Below, piece by piece: positions 41,501-49,568 of a stretch of DNA of 51,452 bases; position 1 is the stretch's first letter; each line of letters opens with the position of its first letter. This stretch comes from JBBTCX01 sp038043045 (GTDB lineage Bacteria; Planctomycetota; Phycisphaerae; UBA1845), in assembly GCA_038043045.1 (NCBI GenBank), contig JBBTCX010000033.1, positions 1 to 51,452 on the forward strand, written 5' to 3'. The position numbers and the translations under genes were made by a program. Under the pieces are notes generated by a model. The model ran no database searches. It was not told the origin of the DNA and was given only the letters and a program-made list of their open reading frames with translations.

Positions 41501-42256
41501 ATGTCCGGACATTCCAAATGGTCGACGATCAAGCACAAGAAAGCCATTCTCGATGCCCGACGGGGCAAGGCATGGAGCAAATTGGGCCGGGCCATCACCA
41601 TGGCTGCCAAACAGGGGGGCGGAAACGCCGCGGAAAACCCTCGCCTTCGTCTTGCTATCGATAAAGCCAAGGCGGACAACATGCCCAAGGATACGATTGA
41701 GAAAGCCGTCAAAAAAGGAACCGGCGAATTGGAGGGTGAGGCTTTTGAAGACATCCTTTACGAAGGGTATGGACCTGCCGGAGTGGCCATCATGTGTCGC
41801 GTGGTGACGGACAATCGAAATCGAACGGCGGGAGAAATCCGCAAAGTCTTTGAACGGTCCGGCGGAAACCTCGGGGCTTCAAATTGTGTCGCCTTTCAGT
41901 TCAACCAAAAAGGCGTGGTAGTCATCGGACGCGACAAGGCCCCGGAAGACAAGCTCATGGAGATAGCCTTGGAGGCCGGCGCCGATGACGTGAGTTCGTC
42001 CGAACACATTTACGAAGTGACCTGTGCCACCGACCAGTTTGAAAATGTTCGCAAAGCCATCACGGACGCGGGAATTCCCATTGAATCCGCGGACATATCG
42101 ATGGTCGCACAGAACAGTATCACGCTGGACCTCACAAGTGCCAAGAAAGTCTTTAGATTGATCGAGGCCTTGGAAGAACACGACGACGTGGATGCGGTGT
42201 ATTCCAACTCCGACGTACCGGATGACGTGATTGCCCAACTTTCGAAAGATAATTGA
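41501..42256 (+). CDS. yebC: YebC/PmpR family protein
   Basis: 251 residues, full length. Signature MSGHSKWSTIKHKKAILDARRGKAWSKLGRAI at the N terminus, then DKAKADNMPKDTIEKAVKKGTGE, EGYGPAGVAIMCRVVTDNRNRTAGEIRKVFERSGGNLG and a C-terminal ferredoxin-like part (AEMSMVAQNSITLD-like, here ADISMVAQNSITLD). YebC proteins have been described as transcriptional regulators and, more recently, as ribosome-associated factors that help translation of proline stretches, like mitochondrial TACO1. GAGGG precedes the ATG by about 9 nt. It is convergent with the TlyA-like gene (16-bp gap). Confidence 0.95.
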   Translation: MSGHSKWSTIKHKKAILDARRGKAWSKLGRAITMAAKQGGGNAAENPRLRLAIDKAKADNMPKDTIEKAVKKGTGELEGEAFEDILYEGYGPAGVAIMCRVVTDNRNRTAGEIRKVFERSGGNLGASNCVAFQFNQKGVVVIGRDKAPEDKLMEIALEAGADDVSSSEHIYEVTCATDQFENVRKAITDAGIPIESADISMVAQNSITLDLTSAKKVFRLIEALEEHDDVDAVYSNSDVPDDVIAQLSKDN

Positions 42257-42272
42257 CGAATGACAATGCATG

Positions 42273-42923
42273 TCACTTGGTTGGAAACCGCTCCCCAAGG
42301 AAATCGTCTAACGTTGAGGTTGAGTTGACAGGCCGGTAGGATTCAAGACGGTCGACCGGCGGTTCAGCCCGCAGGTAGGCGAACACCTCTCGGTTGCCGC
42401 CGTGACCTCGAATCGGACTTTCGAAGGTCGCACAGACGCGCCAGTTCAGCCGATCCAGACGGTCCAAAACGCCTTGAACGACGCCGGATACCGCCGTATC
42501 GGGCAATACCCCCGATTCCACAAGGTCTGAAGCCTCATACTGTGGTTTGATGAGTGTCACGACCTGACCCTGGGGCGCCAACAACTCCCGCGCACGCGCT
42601 AGGATACGTGATTGCGGAGTCCAGGCTACGTCAATGGTGATGAGCCCGACGGGTTCGGCCAAACAAACATGAAGGGCGTTGGCTCGCTCTAGGACGACGA
42701 CCCGCGGATCCCGGCGAAGTCGCCAAGCGAGCGTCCCATAGCAGGTATCCACGGAATACACGCGCGAGGCACCCCGTTGGAGCAGACAGTCGACAAATCC
42801 ACCGACGTGGCTACCGAGGTCCGCACAAACCAAACCTTCCACGGGGATATTAAAATAATCCAAAGCCGCGGCGAGTTTCTCGCCGCCTCTTGAAACGAAC
42901 GAAGGATGGGTCGTTCCGGTCAC
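42273..42923 (-). CDS. TlyA/FtsJ-like rRNA 2'-O-methyltransferase without S4 domain
   Basis: 216 residues, SAM-dependent RNA methyltransferase. It opens directly with HPSFVSRGGEKLAAALDYF and then CADLGSHVGGFVDCLLQRGASRVYSVDTCYGTLAWRLRRDPRVVVLERANAL, which matches the catalytic part of TlyA (16S/23S rRNA cytidine 2'-O-methyltransferase). A catalytic Lys-Asp-Lys set is visible (Lys in GGEKL, Asp in LITIDVAW, Lys in TLIKPQYE). The usual N-terminal S4 RNA-binding domain of about 60 residues is absent. Start is GTG 42923, 6 bp after the rpsT stop; there is no room for an S4 domain on this transcript. Substrate RNA unknown; ribosomal context suggests rRNA. Confidence 0.8.
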   Translation of the reverse strand: MTGTTHPSFVSRGGEKLAAALDYFNIPVEGLVCADLGSHVGGFVDCLLQRGASRVYSVDTCYGTLAWRLRRDPRVVVLERANALHVCLAEPVGLITIDVAWTPQSRILARARELLAPQGQVVTLIKPQYEASDLVESGVLPDTAVSGVVQGVLDRLDRLNWRVCATFESPIRGHGGNREVFAYLRAEPPVDRLESYRPVNSTSTLDDFLGERFPTK

Positions 42924-42929
42924 TCATTC

Positions 42930-43208
42930 CTAGCCTTTGGTTTTGGTCTTGGCGGTGTTCAGTTGCTTCGCCAAACGAGATTTTTTTCTGGCCGCCGTAT
43001 TGCGATGAAGCGTTCCCTTCGCCGCGACTTGATCCAGCTTCTTGGTCAAAAGTCGAAACTGTTCGGTTGCACGGGTTGTGTCGCCATCGTGCATCGCGTC
43101 AAGGAACCGGCGCGTCTGAGCCTTGAGCGCCCCTTTTCTTGCTTTGTTCCTCGTCCGGTTCCGTTCTTGTTGTTTTACCCTTTTCTTCGCATCAGGTAAA
43201 TTCGCCAT
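42930..43208 (-). CDS. rpsT: Ribosomal protein bS20
   Basis: 92 residues, Lys/Arg-rich and helical: MANLPDAKKRVKQQERNRTRNKARKGALKAQTRRFLDAM ... AAKGTLHRNTAARKKSRLAKQLN, the full S20 pattern. It binds 16S rRNA in the 30S subunit. ATG 43208 has a strong AGGAGG about 6 nt upstream; the frame is open 12 codons further, but they are not part of S20. The TlyA-like gene follows 6 bp after its stop, so the two are co-transcribed. A TTTAAAAT-like element in the short upstream gap (43209-43270) could be its -10 box. Confidence 0.95.
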   Translation of the reverse strand: MANLPDAKKRVKQQERNRTRNKARKGALKAQTRRFLDAMHDGDTTRATEQFRLLTKKLDQVAAKGTLHRNTAARKKSRLAKQLNTAKTKTKG

Positions 43209-43270
43209 ACGATTCCTCCTAATTACAACGTCTATCGAAACCAAGCGGACTTATTTTAAACCGCCGCCGT

Positions 43271-44731
43271 CTACCCTCTTGAAGCATCCATCCGAGCGCG
43301 AACGTCCTTGTAATTATAATCAACCTGAAGGAGTTTTCCATAGGTCTGCTTCGCGTCCGTCGTTCGCCCGGCCCCCTCCTGGGAGCGCGCCAGCCAGTAT
43401 AACAGGGATTTCGCCAGTTCGTCGTCCTGCACGTCATACCCGGCGATCGCGCTTTCCAAAGTCGGAATGGCTTGATCGTGATAGCCCTTTCGAAAAAAGC
43501 ACCGTCCCAGGTACATTTCGCAAACGATGCGGTTCTTGGGGTCGTTTCGAGCCACCTGGAGCAAGGGGATCGCTTCATCAAATCGCCCGGCTTTGAAATT
43601 TCGAACGGCATATTCAAACTTGATACGATTGTCCGTCGGGTAACGTTCACTTCGCTCCTTGAAAACCGACAATTCATATCGAAGCTGGGCAACCTGTTGT
43701 TCTTTGATGGCGGCCTCATCTCCGGACTTGGCCAATTCCCTGGCCTTTCGCCCGTGCTGCTTCATCCGAATGTCGTCGGCCAGAAGCTTCCAACGATAAT
43801 TGCCGGTTCGCTTGAACTCAAAAACGAGAACTTCGATCGCTTTCCGCTCGTCCTCTTCGCGCTCTCGACGACAAAGAAGATCAATGAGCGTGCGAACCTT
43901 TGCCCCGTCGTCCGGATTCTCTTCGTATTCCTTTTGAACTTTGTCAACCAGTTCATCCACCCGCTCATCGGCTTGGATACTTCGTTGCTCGTCATGAAGA
44001 TCGCGTTGCTCTTCGTTGTCGACAATGCTATCTCGGTAGGAGCCCGCCCCGTCCTTGTATTTCCCTTTCAAAATCGTCAGTTTGGTGGACATGTGGCGGA
44101 GGGCTTCATCGAGCGCTTGATCCTTCGAGGAGCGTCTTCGGGCGGCACTGAGCGATTCCACCCCAAGCTGGTAGGCTGAGACCGCCATGGGAGATTCATT
44201 GCGCGCCGCCGCACGATCCCCAAGAGCCTCAATCAATTCGGCGAGCTGCAAAAAACTTTTCAACGTGGACTTCGGGGCGGAGTCCAGCGTTTTCAAACAA
44301 ACTCCCGCCGCCCAAAAAGCAACGTTCTCCGCGCGAAGTCGGGCGGCGTTGCGCGCCACACCCTCAATGTATGACACGTTGTCCGGTTCATGGCCGAAAA
44401 GCCATAAGCTGTTCAAAAAAGCTTTCTTGGCGTCTTTGTCGGTCATGGAACGGGTCATGCTATCTTTGAGACCCGGTTTCTTCCCCCCCGTCTGCCGTCG
44501 AGCGACCGCGCAACCGTGCAAGGGCTTACACGCTTCCTCGACCGCATCGGGCCAAAACTCAATCCCATTCACGAAATACTCGATGGCATAATCAAACTGC
44601 CGTTTGTCGCCAAGTTCTCGAGCGCGCAGAAACCACTTTTGGGCCTTGGACTTGTCTTCCGGAGTGGTTGTCAGGCGGCCGTTCGGTTCGACGGAAAGTG
44701 CGGAATCGCCAGCCTTGCTTGTCTTCGCCAT
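43271..44731 (-). CDS. Cytoplasmic TPR-repeat protein
   Basis: 486 residues with no signal peptide. It begins MAKTSKAGDSALSVEPNGRL, and TPR-like helices run from about 30 to the end, the clearest at the C terminus: RFDEAIPLLQVARNDPKNRIVCEMYLGRCFFRKGYHDQAIPTLESAIAGYDVQDDELAKSLLYWLARSQEGAG. The middle (about 225-330) is highly charged and may form a coiled coil (DNEEQRDLHDEQRSIQADERVDELVDKVQKEYEENP). I start at ATG 44731; the frame is open another 15 codons. It is transcribed toward rpsT (62-bp gap) and divergent from def. Similar TPR proteins are common in planctomycetes; role unknown. Confidence 0.8.
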   Translation of the reverse strand: MAKTSKAGDSALSVEPNGRLTTTPEDKSKAQKWFLRARELGDKRQFDYAIEYFVNGIEFWPDAVEEACKPLHGCAVARRQTGGKKPGLKDSMTRSMTDKDAKKAFLNSLWLFGHEPDNVSYIEGVARNAARLRAENVAFWAAGVCLKTLDSAPKSTLKSFLQLAELIEALGDRAAARNESPMAVSAYQLGVESLSAARRRSSKDQALDEALRHMSTKLTILKGKYKDGAGSYRDSIVDNEEQRDLHDEQRSIQADERVDELVDKVQKEYEENPDDGAKVRTLIDLLCRREREEDERKAIEVLVFEFKRTGNYRWKLLADDIRMKQHGRKARELAKSGDEAAIKEQQVAQLRYELSVFKERSERYPTDNRIKFEYAVRNFKAGRFDEAIPLLQVARNDPKNRIVCEMYLGRCFFRKGYHDQAIPTLESAIAGYDVQDDELAKSLLYWLARSQEGAGRTTDAKQTYGKLLQVDYNYKDVRARMDASRG

Positions 44732-44992
44732 AGAGAGCACAAATACGCCGCGCTTTGACGGAACGCCCCAAAGCATTCCTCAAAGCCCCGCCCAATCATA
44801 GGCAACTTCCCAACATCCGCGGAACACGGACCCACGGGATCAACTTGCGGGAGATGCCGTATCTTCTGAAGCCGACAGCCTTTACAATCGGCAGACGGGT
44901 TATGGTATCTTAACCGAAGTGCGTGTCAAGACGTGGGTTGCGAGACCAAGAGTCCGGCTCCGCCGTCCGTCTTAGCCTTAGGAATTCCAAGC

Positions 44993-45550
44993 GTGTCTGA
45001 ATTGAGCGTCGACCAAAGGAAGATCGTCTTTTTTCCCGATCCGGTTCTACGGGCGGTTGCAAAACCCGTGGAGGCATTCGGTCCCGATCTTCACCGCCTC
45101 GCCGATCGAATGTTCGAACTGATGCGCGCAGAGAAGGGCGTTGGGTTGGCCGCTCCGCAGGTCGGGGTATCCATTCGCCTATTTGTTTGCAACCCGACGG
45201 GCAAACCGGAAGATGATCTCGTTTGCGTCAATCCGCAATTGTTTGAATTGACCGGGGCCGCGGAACATGAAGAAGGCTGCCTCTCCATTCCCGACGTCAA
45301 GGTGACCATGCGTCGCTCCAAGCATGCCTTGCTACGGGCCCACGACGCCGACGGTCAACCGTTTGAACGAGCGGGTACCGACCTTCCCGCCCGAATTTGG
45401 CAACATGAAATCGACCATTTGAACGGTCGACTCATCCTTGATTTCATGTCGGCCACGGATGACATCGCCAATCGAAAAGCGATTCAAAAACTTCGCGCGG
45501 ATTATTCTCCGCCCAAGACGACGAAACCCCCGACACCACGCCGAAGATAA
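44993..45550 (+). CDS. def: Peptide deformylase
   Basis: 185 residues. Removes the N-formyl group from nascent proteins. The three family motifs are intact: GVGLAAPQVG (49-58), EEGCLSIP (93-100) with metal ligand Cys96, and QHEIDHLNG (137-145) with metal ligands His138 and His142 and catalytic Glu139. I start at GTG 44993 (MSELSVDQRKIVFFPDPVLR), just before the usual N terminus and after GGAATT; an upstream in-frame GTG at 44933 would add 20 residues without family similarity. The C-terminal tail (PPKTTKPPTPRRR) is basic and disordered. No formyltransferase gene is adjacent. Convergent with the PQQ-propeller gene (34-bp gap). Confidence 0.95.
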   Translation: MSELSVDQRKIVFFPDPVLRAVAKPVEAFGPDLHRLADRMFELMRAEKGVGLAAPQVGVSIRLFVCNPTGKPEDDLVCVNPQLFELTGAAEHEEGCLSIPDVKVTMRRSKHALLRAHDADGQPFERAGTDLPARIWQHEIDHLNGRLILDFMSATDDIANRKAIQKLRADYSPPKTTKPPTPRRR

Positions 45551-45584
45551 TCCTTGTCATCACCCCATGGGTTTGTAACTTCAT

Positions 45585-46874
45585 TCAATTCGCGGCCAAA
45601 CTCGCGCAAACCAACTCCTTGTCGTTCCGGGCAAAAACGTGACGGTCGGCAAACGCGGGATGCGACCAACACACTCCCCCTCGTTGTCCCAACTGGTCCG
45701 TCGTCGGTTCCAACAATTTCGCCCGACTGATTTCCGTGAACCCTTTCGCCGAGAGTTTGCTGATGATCAGCTCGCCACTTTCGTTGAACATCCAGACCTT
45801 GTCGCCGTTTTTCACAAAATGAATGGTCGCCCAGCGCGCTTTCGGCACGGCCTCCAAACTCTGCCAAACTCGGTCACCGGTGTTGGCATTCAGACATCGA
45901 AGCTCGCCATAGCTATCCACGCCGTAGATGAATTGTCCATCGGTGTAAGGGGTGGAGATGATCGAGTGCAAACCGTCCGTATGCTGTTCATCCGGACCGG
46001 CTCGTTCCCAAACTTTCGCCACCTCCAGCCGATCGCCAGGCAACCGCAACATCAACGACCCGTCGAAGAAATTGGTCAAGAACAATTGGTTTCCCACCAA
46101 GACCGGATCCGAAATTCCAATCACCATCTTTTTGGGCGGAAAGGGAAATTTCCAATGCACAACCCCGGTCTTTGGATCCAGCCCCACGACGTTGTCACCC
46201 GTATAACAAACCAATACACGCCGACCAGACTGTTCGACAATCAGCGGCGCCGAATACGACGCACGATCGCTCAACGCTTGCCATTTCTCTCCGCCGGACA
46301 CTCGATCGAACGCAACCAGACACGCATCTTTTCCACCAACCTGGACGATCACCAAGTCGCCCTCGATCAACGGCGCGGACGCGATTCCCCAGGTAGGCAT
46401 GTCTATCTTGTATTGAGCCTTCAGGTCCTTTTGCCAAATCACCTTTCCATCCTTGGCGTCAAAGCAAAAGAAGTGGCCCATGGTTCCCAAGGCATAGGCG
46501 CGACCATCGTGAATTGTCACCGACGCTCTCGGACCAGCCTCATACCCGACATCCCGATAAGGGCAATCATAGGTATGCGTCCAAAGATTTTTACCCGTTT
46601 TCGAATCGAAACAATGAACCCGCTCGACTTGCTTCGGTTCGGTCATTCGATCCGTCACGTACACGCGCCCGCTCGCCACCGTCGGTCCGCTGTAGCCGCT
46701 CGCAATCGGCGCCCTCCAGATCGGGGTCAATTCCGACGAGGCAAACTTCTCGACAATTCCCGACTCTCGCCACACGCCATCTCGATTCGGACCGCGCCAT
46801 TGAGGCCAATCGTCGGAACGAGCAGCAACGGAAAAAACGAGCACCGCTAACATCACCCAATATCGAGAATACAC
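45585..46874 (-). CDS. Exported PQQ-type beta-propeller protein (BamB-like repeats)
   Basis: 429 residues. A signal peptide (MYSRYWVMLAVLVFSVAARS) precedes DDWPQWRGPNRDGVW, the standard opening of planctomycete outer-surface PQQ-like propeller proteins. Eight blades follow with typical strands, such as VYVTDRMTEPKQVERVHCFDSKTGKNLWTHTY and GRVWQSLEAVP-like GDRVWQSLEAVPKARW. GTG 46874 is chosen because GAGGAG lies 6 nt upstream. The frame remains open another 42 codons into the tRNA-Arg gene; the first 20 of those (MAQLDSASASEAEGYRFESC) are the antisense reading of that tRNA and not protein. Ligand (PQQ or none) is unknown. Confidence 0.88.
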   Translation of the reverse strand: MYSRYWVMLAVLVFSVAARSDDWPQWRGPNRDGVWRESGIVEKFASSELTPIWRAPIASGYSGPTVASGRVYVTDRMTEPKQVERVHCFDSKTGKNLWTHTYDCPYRDVGYEAGPRASVTIHDGRAYALGTMGHFFCFDAKDGKVIWQKDLKAQYKIDMPTWGIASAPLIEGDLVIVQVGGKDACLVAFDRVSGGEKWQALSDRASYSAPLIVEQSGRRVLVCYTGDNVVGLDPKTGVVHWKFPFPPKKMVIGISDPVLVGNQLFLTNFFDGSLMLRLPGDRLEVAKVWERAGPDEQHTDGLHSIISTPYTDGQFIYGVDSYGELRCLNANTGDRVWQSLEAVPKARWATIHFVKNGDKVWMFNESGELIISKLSAKGFTEISRAKLLEPTTDQLGQRGGVCWSHPAFADRHVFARNDKELVCASLAAN

Positions 46875-46932
46875 CCGCAACTCCTCGGTTGTCTGAACAA
46901 ACTTGAACGGACCCCAATCCCCACCTAAGAAC

Positions 46933-47006
46933 CGTCCCAGACAGGATTCGAACCTGTAACCTTCGGCTTCGGAGGCCGACGCGCTGTCCAATTGTGCCAC
47001 TGGGAC
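46933..47006 (-). tRNA. tRNA-Arg (CCG anticodon)
   Basis: 74 nt on the minus strand. Acceptor GTCCCAG (5' end at 47006) pairs with CTGGGAC, discriminator G at 46933. The anticodon stem TCGGC/GCCGA encloses the loop CTCCGAA, giving anticodon CCG, which reads CGG arginine codons. The T arm has GGTTCGAATCC. CCA is not encoded. A promoter lies just upstream (47016-47043), giving a leader of only about three bases. Confidence 0.95.
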
Positions 47007-47015
47007 AGAAATTAA

Positions 47016-47043
47016 ACTTTATTCACAGGATCGATTTTGTCAA
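47016..47043 (-). promoter_or_regulatory. Promoter of tRNA-Arg
   Basis: On the minus strand TTGACA (47043-47038), 16-bp spacer, TAAAGT (47021-47016). Transcription would begin near 47009, three bases from the tRNA 5' end. Confidence 0.65.
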
Positions 47044-47109
47044 CTTTCGCCAGGCGACGATCCAAAACCCAATCAACGAGAGACCCCGCCTGTTCAATAC
47101 GCTACCCGC

Positions 47110-47137
47110 TTGGAATATTCTCCCTACCCACTATAAA
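47110..47137 (+). promoter_or_regulatory. Promoter of the methyltransferase gene
   Basis: TTGGAA (47110-47115), 16-bp spacer, TATAAA (47132-47137), ending 47 bp before the TTG start at 47185. Predicted transcription start is near 47144, divergent from the tRNA promoter. Confidence 0.6.
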
Positions 47138-47184
47138 ATGCTCGAGAACGAAGGAATGACTTTACCAAGAAAGGTTGATCGAAC

Positions 47185-48012
47185 TTGTCGAACAGCAAAG
47201 CCACCCAGAACGAATACGTCTTAGGCACCCATGACGATGAACTTCAACGGCTGTGTTTTCAAAACCGCCTATGGGCCTCCGAAGCAACTGCCATCTGGCA
47301 GCGCGCTGGTTTTGCTCCCGGTCAAACAATCCTCGACGTGGGTTGCGGACCGGGTTTCACCACGCTCGACATCGTTTCACTCGTGGGCCCAACCGGTCGC
47401 GTCGTCGGCGTCGATGAATCCGAGCGATTTCTCAACCGACTGAATGAAACCTGCCGCGTCAATGGGATCAACAACGTCGAAGCCGTTAAAGCCGACGTTC
47501 AGAGAATTGAACTTTCGCCGAATACATTTGATGGCGCGTACACGCGATGGGTGCTTTGTTTCGTGAACGATCCGGAGGCGGTCGTCCAGAGAGTGGCGGG
47601 CGCGCTGAAACCCGGTGCAACTTTTGCCATTCAAGATTACCTCAACTACCGCGCTCTTTCCGTCTCGCCGAAAGGAGAAAGCATGGCTCGCGTGGTCCAA
47701 GCCGTCGATGCCAGTTGGCGGCAGCGCGGCGGCGATCCACACATCTGCTTGCGCCTGCCGACGATGCTTGCCAACGCCGGACTTGAAATCGTCGACGTTC
47801 GCCCGATCGTTCGTTTCGCTCGTCCCGGTTCCGCCCTCTGGGAGTGGCCGGGAACGTTTTTCCGCAACTATCTTCCAACCCTCGTTTCGATGGGGCTGCT
47901 CTCCGACAAAGAACGCAAAGAATTCGAACAAGATTGGGCCGAACTTTCGCGCAATCCCAACGCCGTCTTCTGCACCCCCATCGTCATGGACATCATCGCC
48001 CGAAAAACATGA
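47185..48012 (+). CDS. Class I SAM-dependent methyltransferase (small-molecule type)
   Basis: 275 residues. The Rossmann-fold SAM-binding motif I is ILDVGCGPGFTTLDI (about 49-63), followed by the acidic loop VVGVDESERFL (about 73-83) and the post-motif DGAYTRWVLCFVNDP and LKPGATFAIQDYLNY. It resembles UbiE/COQ5-type or similar small-molecule methyltransferases more than nucleic-acid ones; the substrate is unknown. Start is TTG 47185; no in-frame ATG or GTG with a ribosome site is available nearby, and AAGG lies about 10 nt upstream. A promoter is predicted at 47110-47137. rlmN follows 52 bp downstream on the same strand. Confidence 0.82.
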   Translation: MSNSKATQNEYVLGTHDDELQRLCFQNRLWASEATAIWQRAGFAPGQTILDVGCGPGFTTLDIVSLVGPTGRVVGVDESERFLNRLNETCRVNGINNVEAVKADVQRIELSPNTFDGAYTRWVLCFVNDPEAVVQRVAGALKPGATFAIQDYLNYRALSVSPKGESMARVVQAVDASWRQRGGDPHICLRLPTMLANAGLEIVDVRPIVRFARPGSALWEWPGTFFRNYLPTLVSMGLLSDKERKEFEQDWAELSRNPNAVFCTPIVMDIIARKT

Positions 48013-48064
48013 GCCCATTTGAGGGACGCGTGATGTGAAACGCTTCTGCGGATAGGATCTCGGC

Positions 48065-49135
48065 GTGACTGTCGATTCACTCAACACGGCGCCGGCGACC
48101 ACCTCAGGTTTCTTTGGCACAGCCCCATCGAATCTGCAAGAAAAGCTCGAATCCTGGAATGAACCCCGCTTTCGAACCACCCAAATCTTCGAATGGGTCT
48201 ACCAGTCCGGCGTGCAGTCGTACGAAGCCATGTCCAACTTGCCGAAGCTCCTGCGCATCAAACTCGCCACCGAGTTGCCCCTTTATGAATCCGAAATCGC
48301 CACGCAACAATCGTCCCGCGACGGCACTATCAAACTTCTTCTCCGCTGGCCCGACGGCGCAACGAGCGAATGCGTCCTCATTCCCGACGGCGACCGTCGA
48401 ACCGCCTGCATCTCCACGCAAGTCGGATGCCCCGTCGGCTGCGTGTTCTGCGCCAGTGGGATCAACGGGTTACAACGCCAACTCTCCGCCGGCCAGATCG
48501 TCGAACAAGCCATGCGCGTGCGCCAACTTTGCGCCGATAGTTCCCGCCTTTCTAACATCGTCTTCATGGGCCTCGGTGAACCACTGGCCAACTACGCCAA
48601 CACGATTCACGCCGTCCGCACCATCAACGCTCCGTGGGGCATGGGCCTCGGCGCCCGAAAAATCACCATCAGCACCGTCGGTCTTCCCACGCAAATGCGC
48701 CGACTCGCCGACGAAGGTTTGCAGGTCAACCTCGCCCTTTCCCTCCACGCTCCCGACGACGAACTCCGCGCCAAGATCATCCCCTGGGCCGAGCGAATCG
48801 GGATCGATGAATTGGTCGACGCCGCTAATTATTACTTTGAAAAAACCGGACGTGAAATCACGTTGGAATATATTCTCCTCGGTAAAGTGAATGATCAAGA
48901 ATCGCACGCCCTCGAACTCACTCGAGTAGCCAGGCGCATGCGCAGCAACGTCAACCTCATCGCCTACAACCCGGTCACGGGACTTGACTTCCAGCGTCCG
49001 GACGATTCGGACGTGCTTCGCTTTCTCGATGTTCTTCGATCACGCGGTGTGAATTCTCACGTCCGCCGAAGCCGCGGTCTCGACATCGATGCCGCCTGCG
49101 GCCAGCTTCGACGACGAGAGTCCACGACTCGCTAA
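48065..49135 (+). CDS. rlmN: Dual-specificity rRNA/tRNA A2503/A37 C2-methyltransferase RlmN
   Basis: 356-residue radical-SAM enzyme that methylates C2 of A2503 in 23S rRNA and of A37 in some tRNAs. The iron-sulphur cluster motif CxxxCxxC is Cys122-Cys126-Cys129 in TQVGCPVGCVFCASG; the methyl-carrying cysteine is Cys345 in DIDAACGQL, and Cys115 in RRTACIS is also conserved. The SAM-binding strands SNIVFMGLGEPLANY and ITISTVGLP are in place. Start is GTG 48065, as upstream codons are not conserved-like. It is the last gene before a palindrome (49159-49226) and the sigma-54-like promoter of the secreted-protein gene. Confidence 0.96.
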   Translation: MTVDSLNTAPATTSGFFGTAPSNLQEKLESWNEPRFRTTQIFEWVYQSGVQSYEAMSNLPKLLRIKLATELPLYESEIATQQSSRDGTIKLLLRWPDGATSECVLIPDGDRRTACISTQVGCPVGCVFCASGINGLQRQLSAGQIVEQAMRVRQLCADSSRLSNIVFMGLGEPLANYANTIHAVRTINAPWGMGLGARKITISTVGLPTQMRRLADEGLQVNLALSLHAPDDELRAKIIPWAERIGIDELVDAANYYFEKTGREITLEYILLGKVNDQESHALELTRVARRMRSNVNLIAYNPVTGLDFQRPDDSDVLRFLDVLRSRGVNSHVRRSRGLDIDAACGQLRRRESTTR

Positions 49136-49158
49136 AGGGTAGGTGAGAAGACATTTCC

Positions 49159-49226
49159 GAGCCGCACCCGTAAGGAAGCGGTCTTCGCCATTGACGGAAA
49201 AACCCGCACCTTCGCGGTCGCGGCTC
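49159..49226. repeat. Long palindromic element downstream of rlmN
   Basis: GAGCCGC (49159-49165) and GCGGCTC (49220-49226) form outer arms; between them lie CCCGTAAGGAAGCGG and TTCGCGGTCGCGG, i.e. one element of the CCGCGACCGTnAGGGAGCGG family facing a second, inverted partial copy. It starts 24 bp after the rlmN stop and may shape the 3' end of its transcript. No T-run follows. Confidence 0.6.
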
Positions 49227-49363
49227 TGAAAAATGGCAAACCTCACCAATACCGAATTTCGTTCCCAGACGAAGTGCGAGCTTGTTCGCGGACCGGTGCG
49301 AACTATTTCGCAGTGGGAGTCGCAAAACAGAGTTGGACGGCCGAAAACCACGTCTTCCGAGGT

Positions 49364-49380
49364 TTGGCACACGTCTTGCC
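49364..49380 (+). promoter_or_regulatory. Sigma-54 (RpoN) promoter of the secreted kelch protein gene
   Basis: TTGGCAC then ACGTC then TTGCC. The -24 GG and -12 GC are exactly 10 bp apart, as required for sigma-54. Transcription should start near 49391, about 178 nt before the ATG at 49569. An upstream activator site was not identified; the rest of 49227-49568 holds no gene I can support. Confidence 0.65.
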
Positions 49381-49568
49381 ACACCCAAGTAAGGGCGCCG
49401 GGCATCGATCAGACGGGGGATTTCATGGCTGTTGAAATCGACGAATAGGCGACGACTGGTTCGTGAGCTGACCGTCGCCGTTGCGCAGACCTTACACTCA
49501 CCGGACGAAGCGGGGCGGATCTTTGACCAGAAGCTGGATGGACAATCATGACAAAGGAGGTTGCCTGA

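Noticed and set aside
46875..47000. N-terminal extension of the PQQ-propeller gene (MAQLDSASASEAEGYRFESC...)
   Set aside because: These residues are the antisense reading of tRNA-Arg; a better start (GTG 46874 with GAGGAG) opens a signal peptide.
49233..49448. 71-codon frame downstream of rlmN
   Set aside because: It spans the sigma-54-like promoter and part of the palindrome region; no homology-like features.
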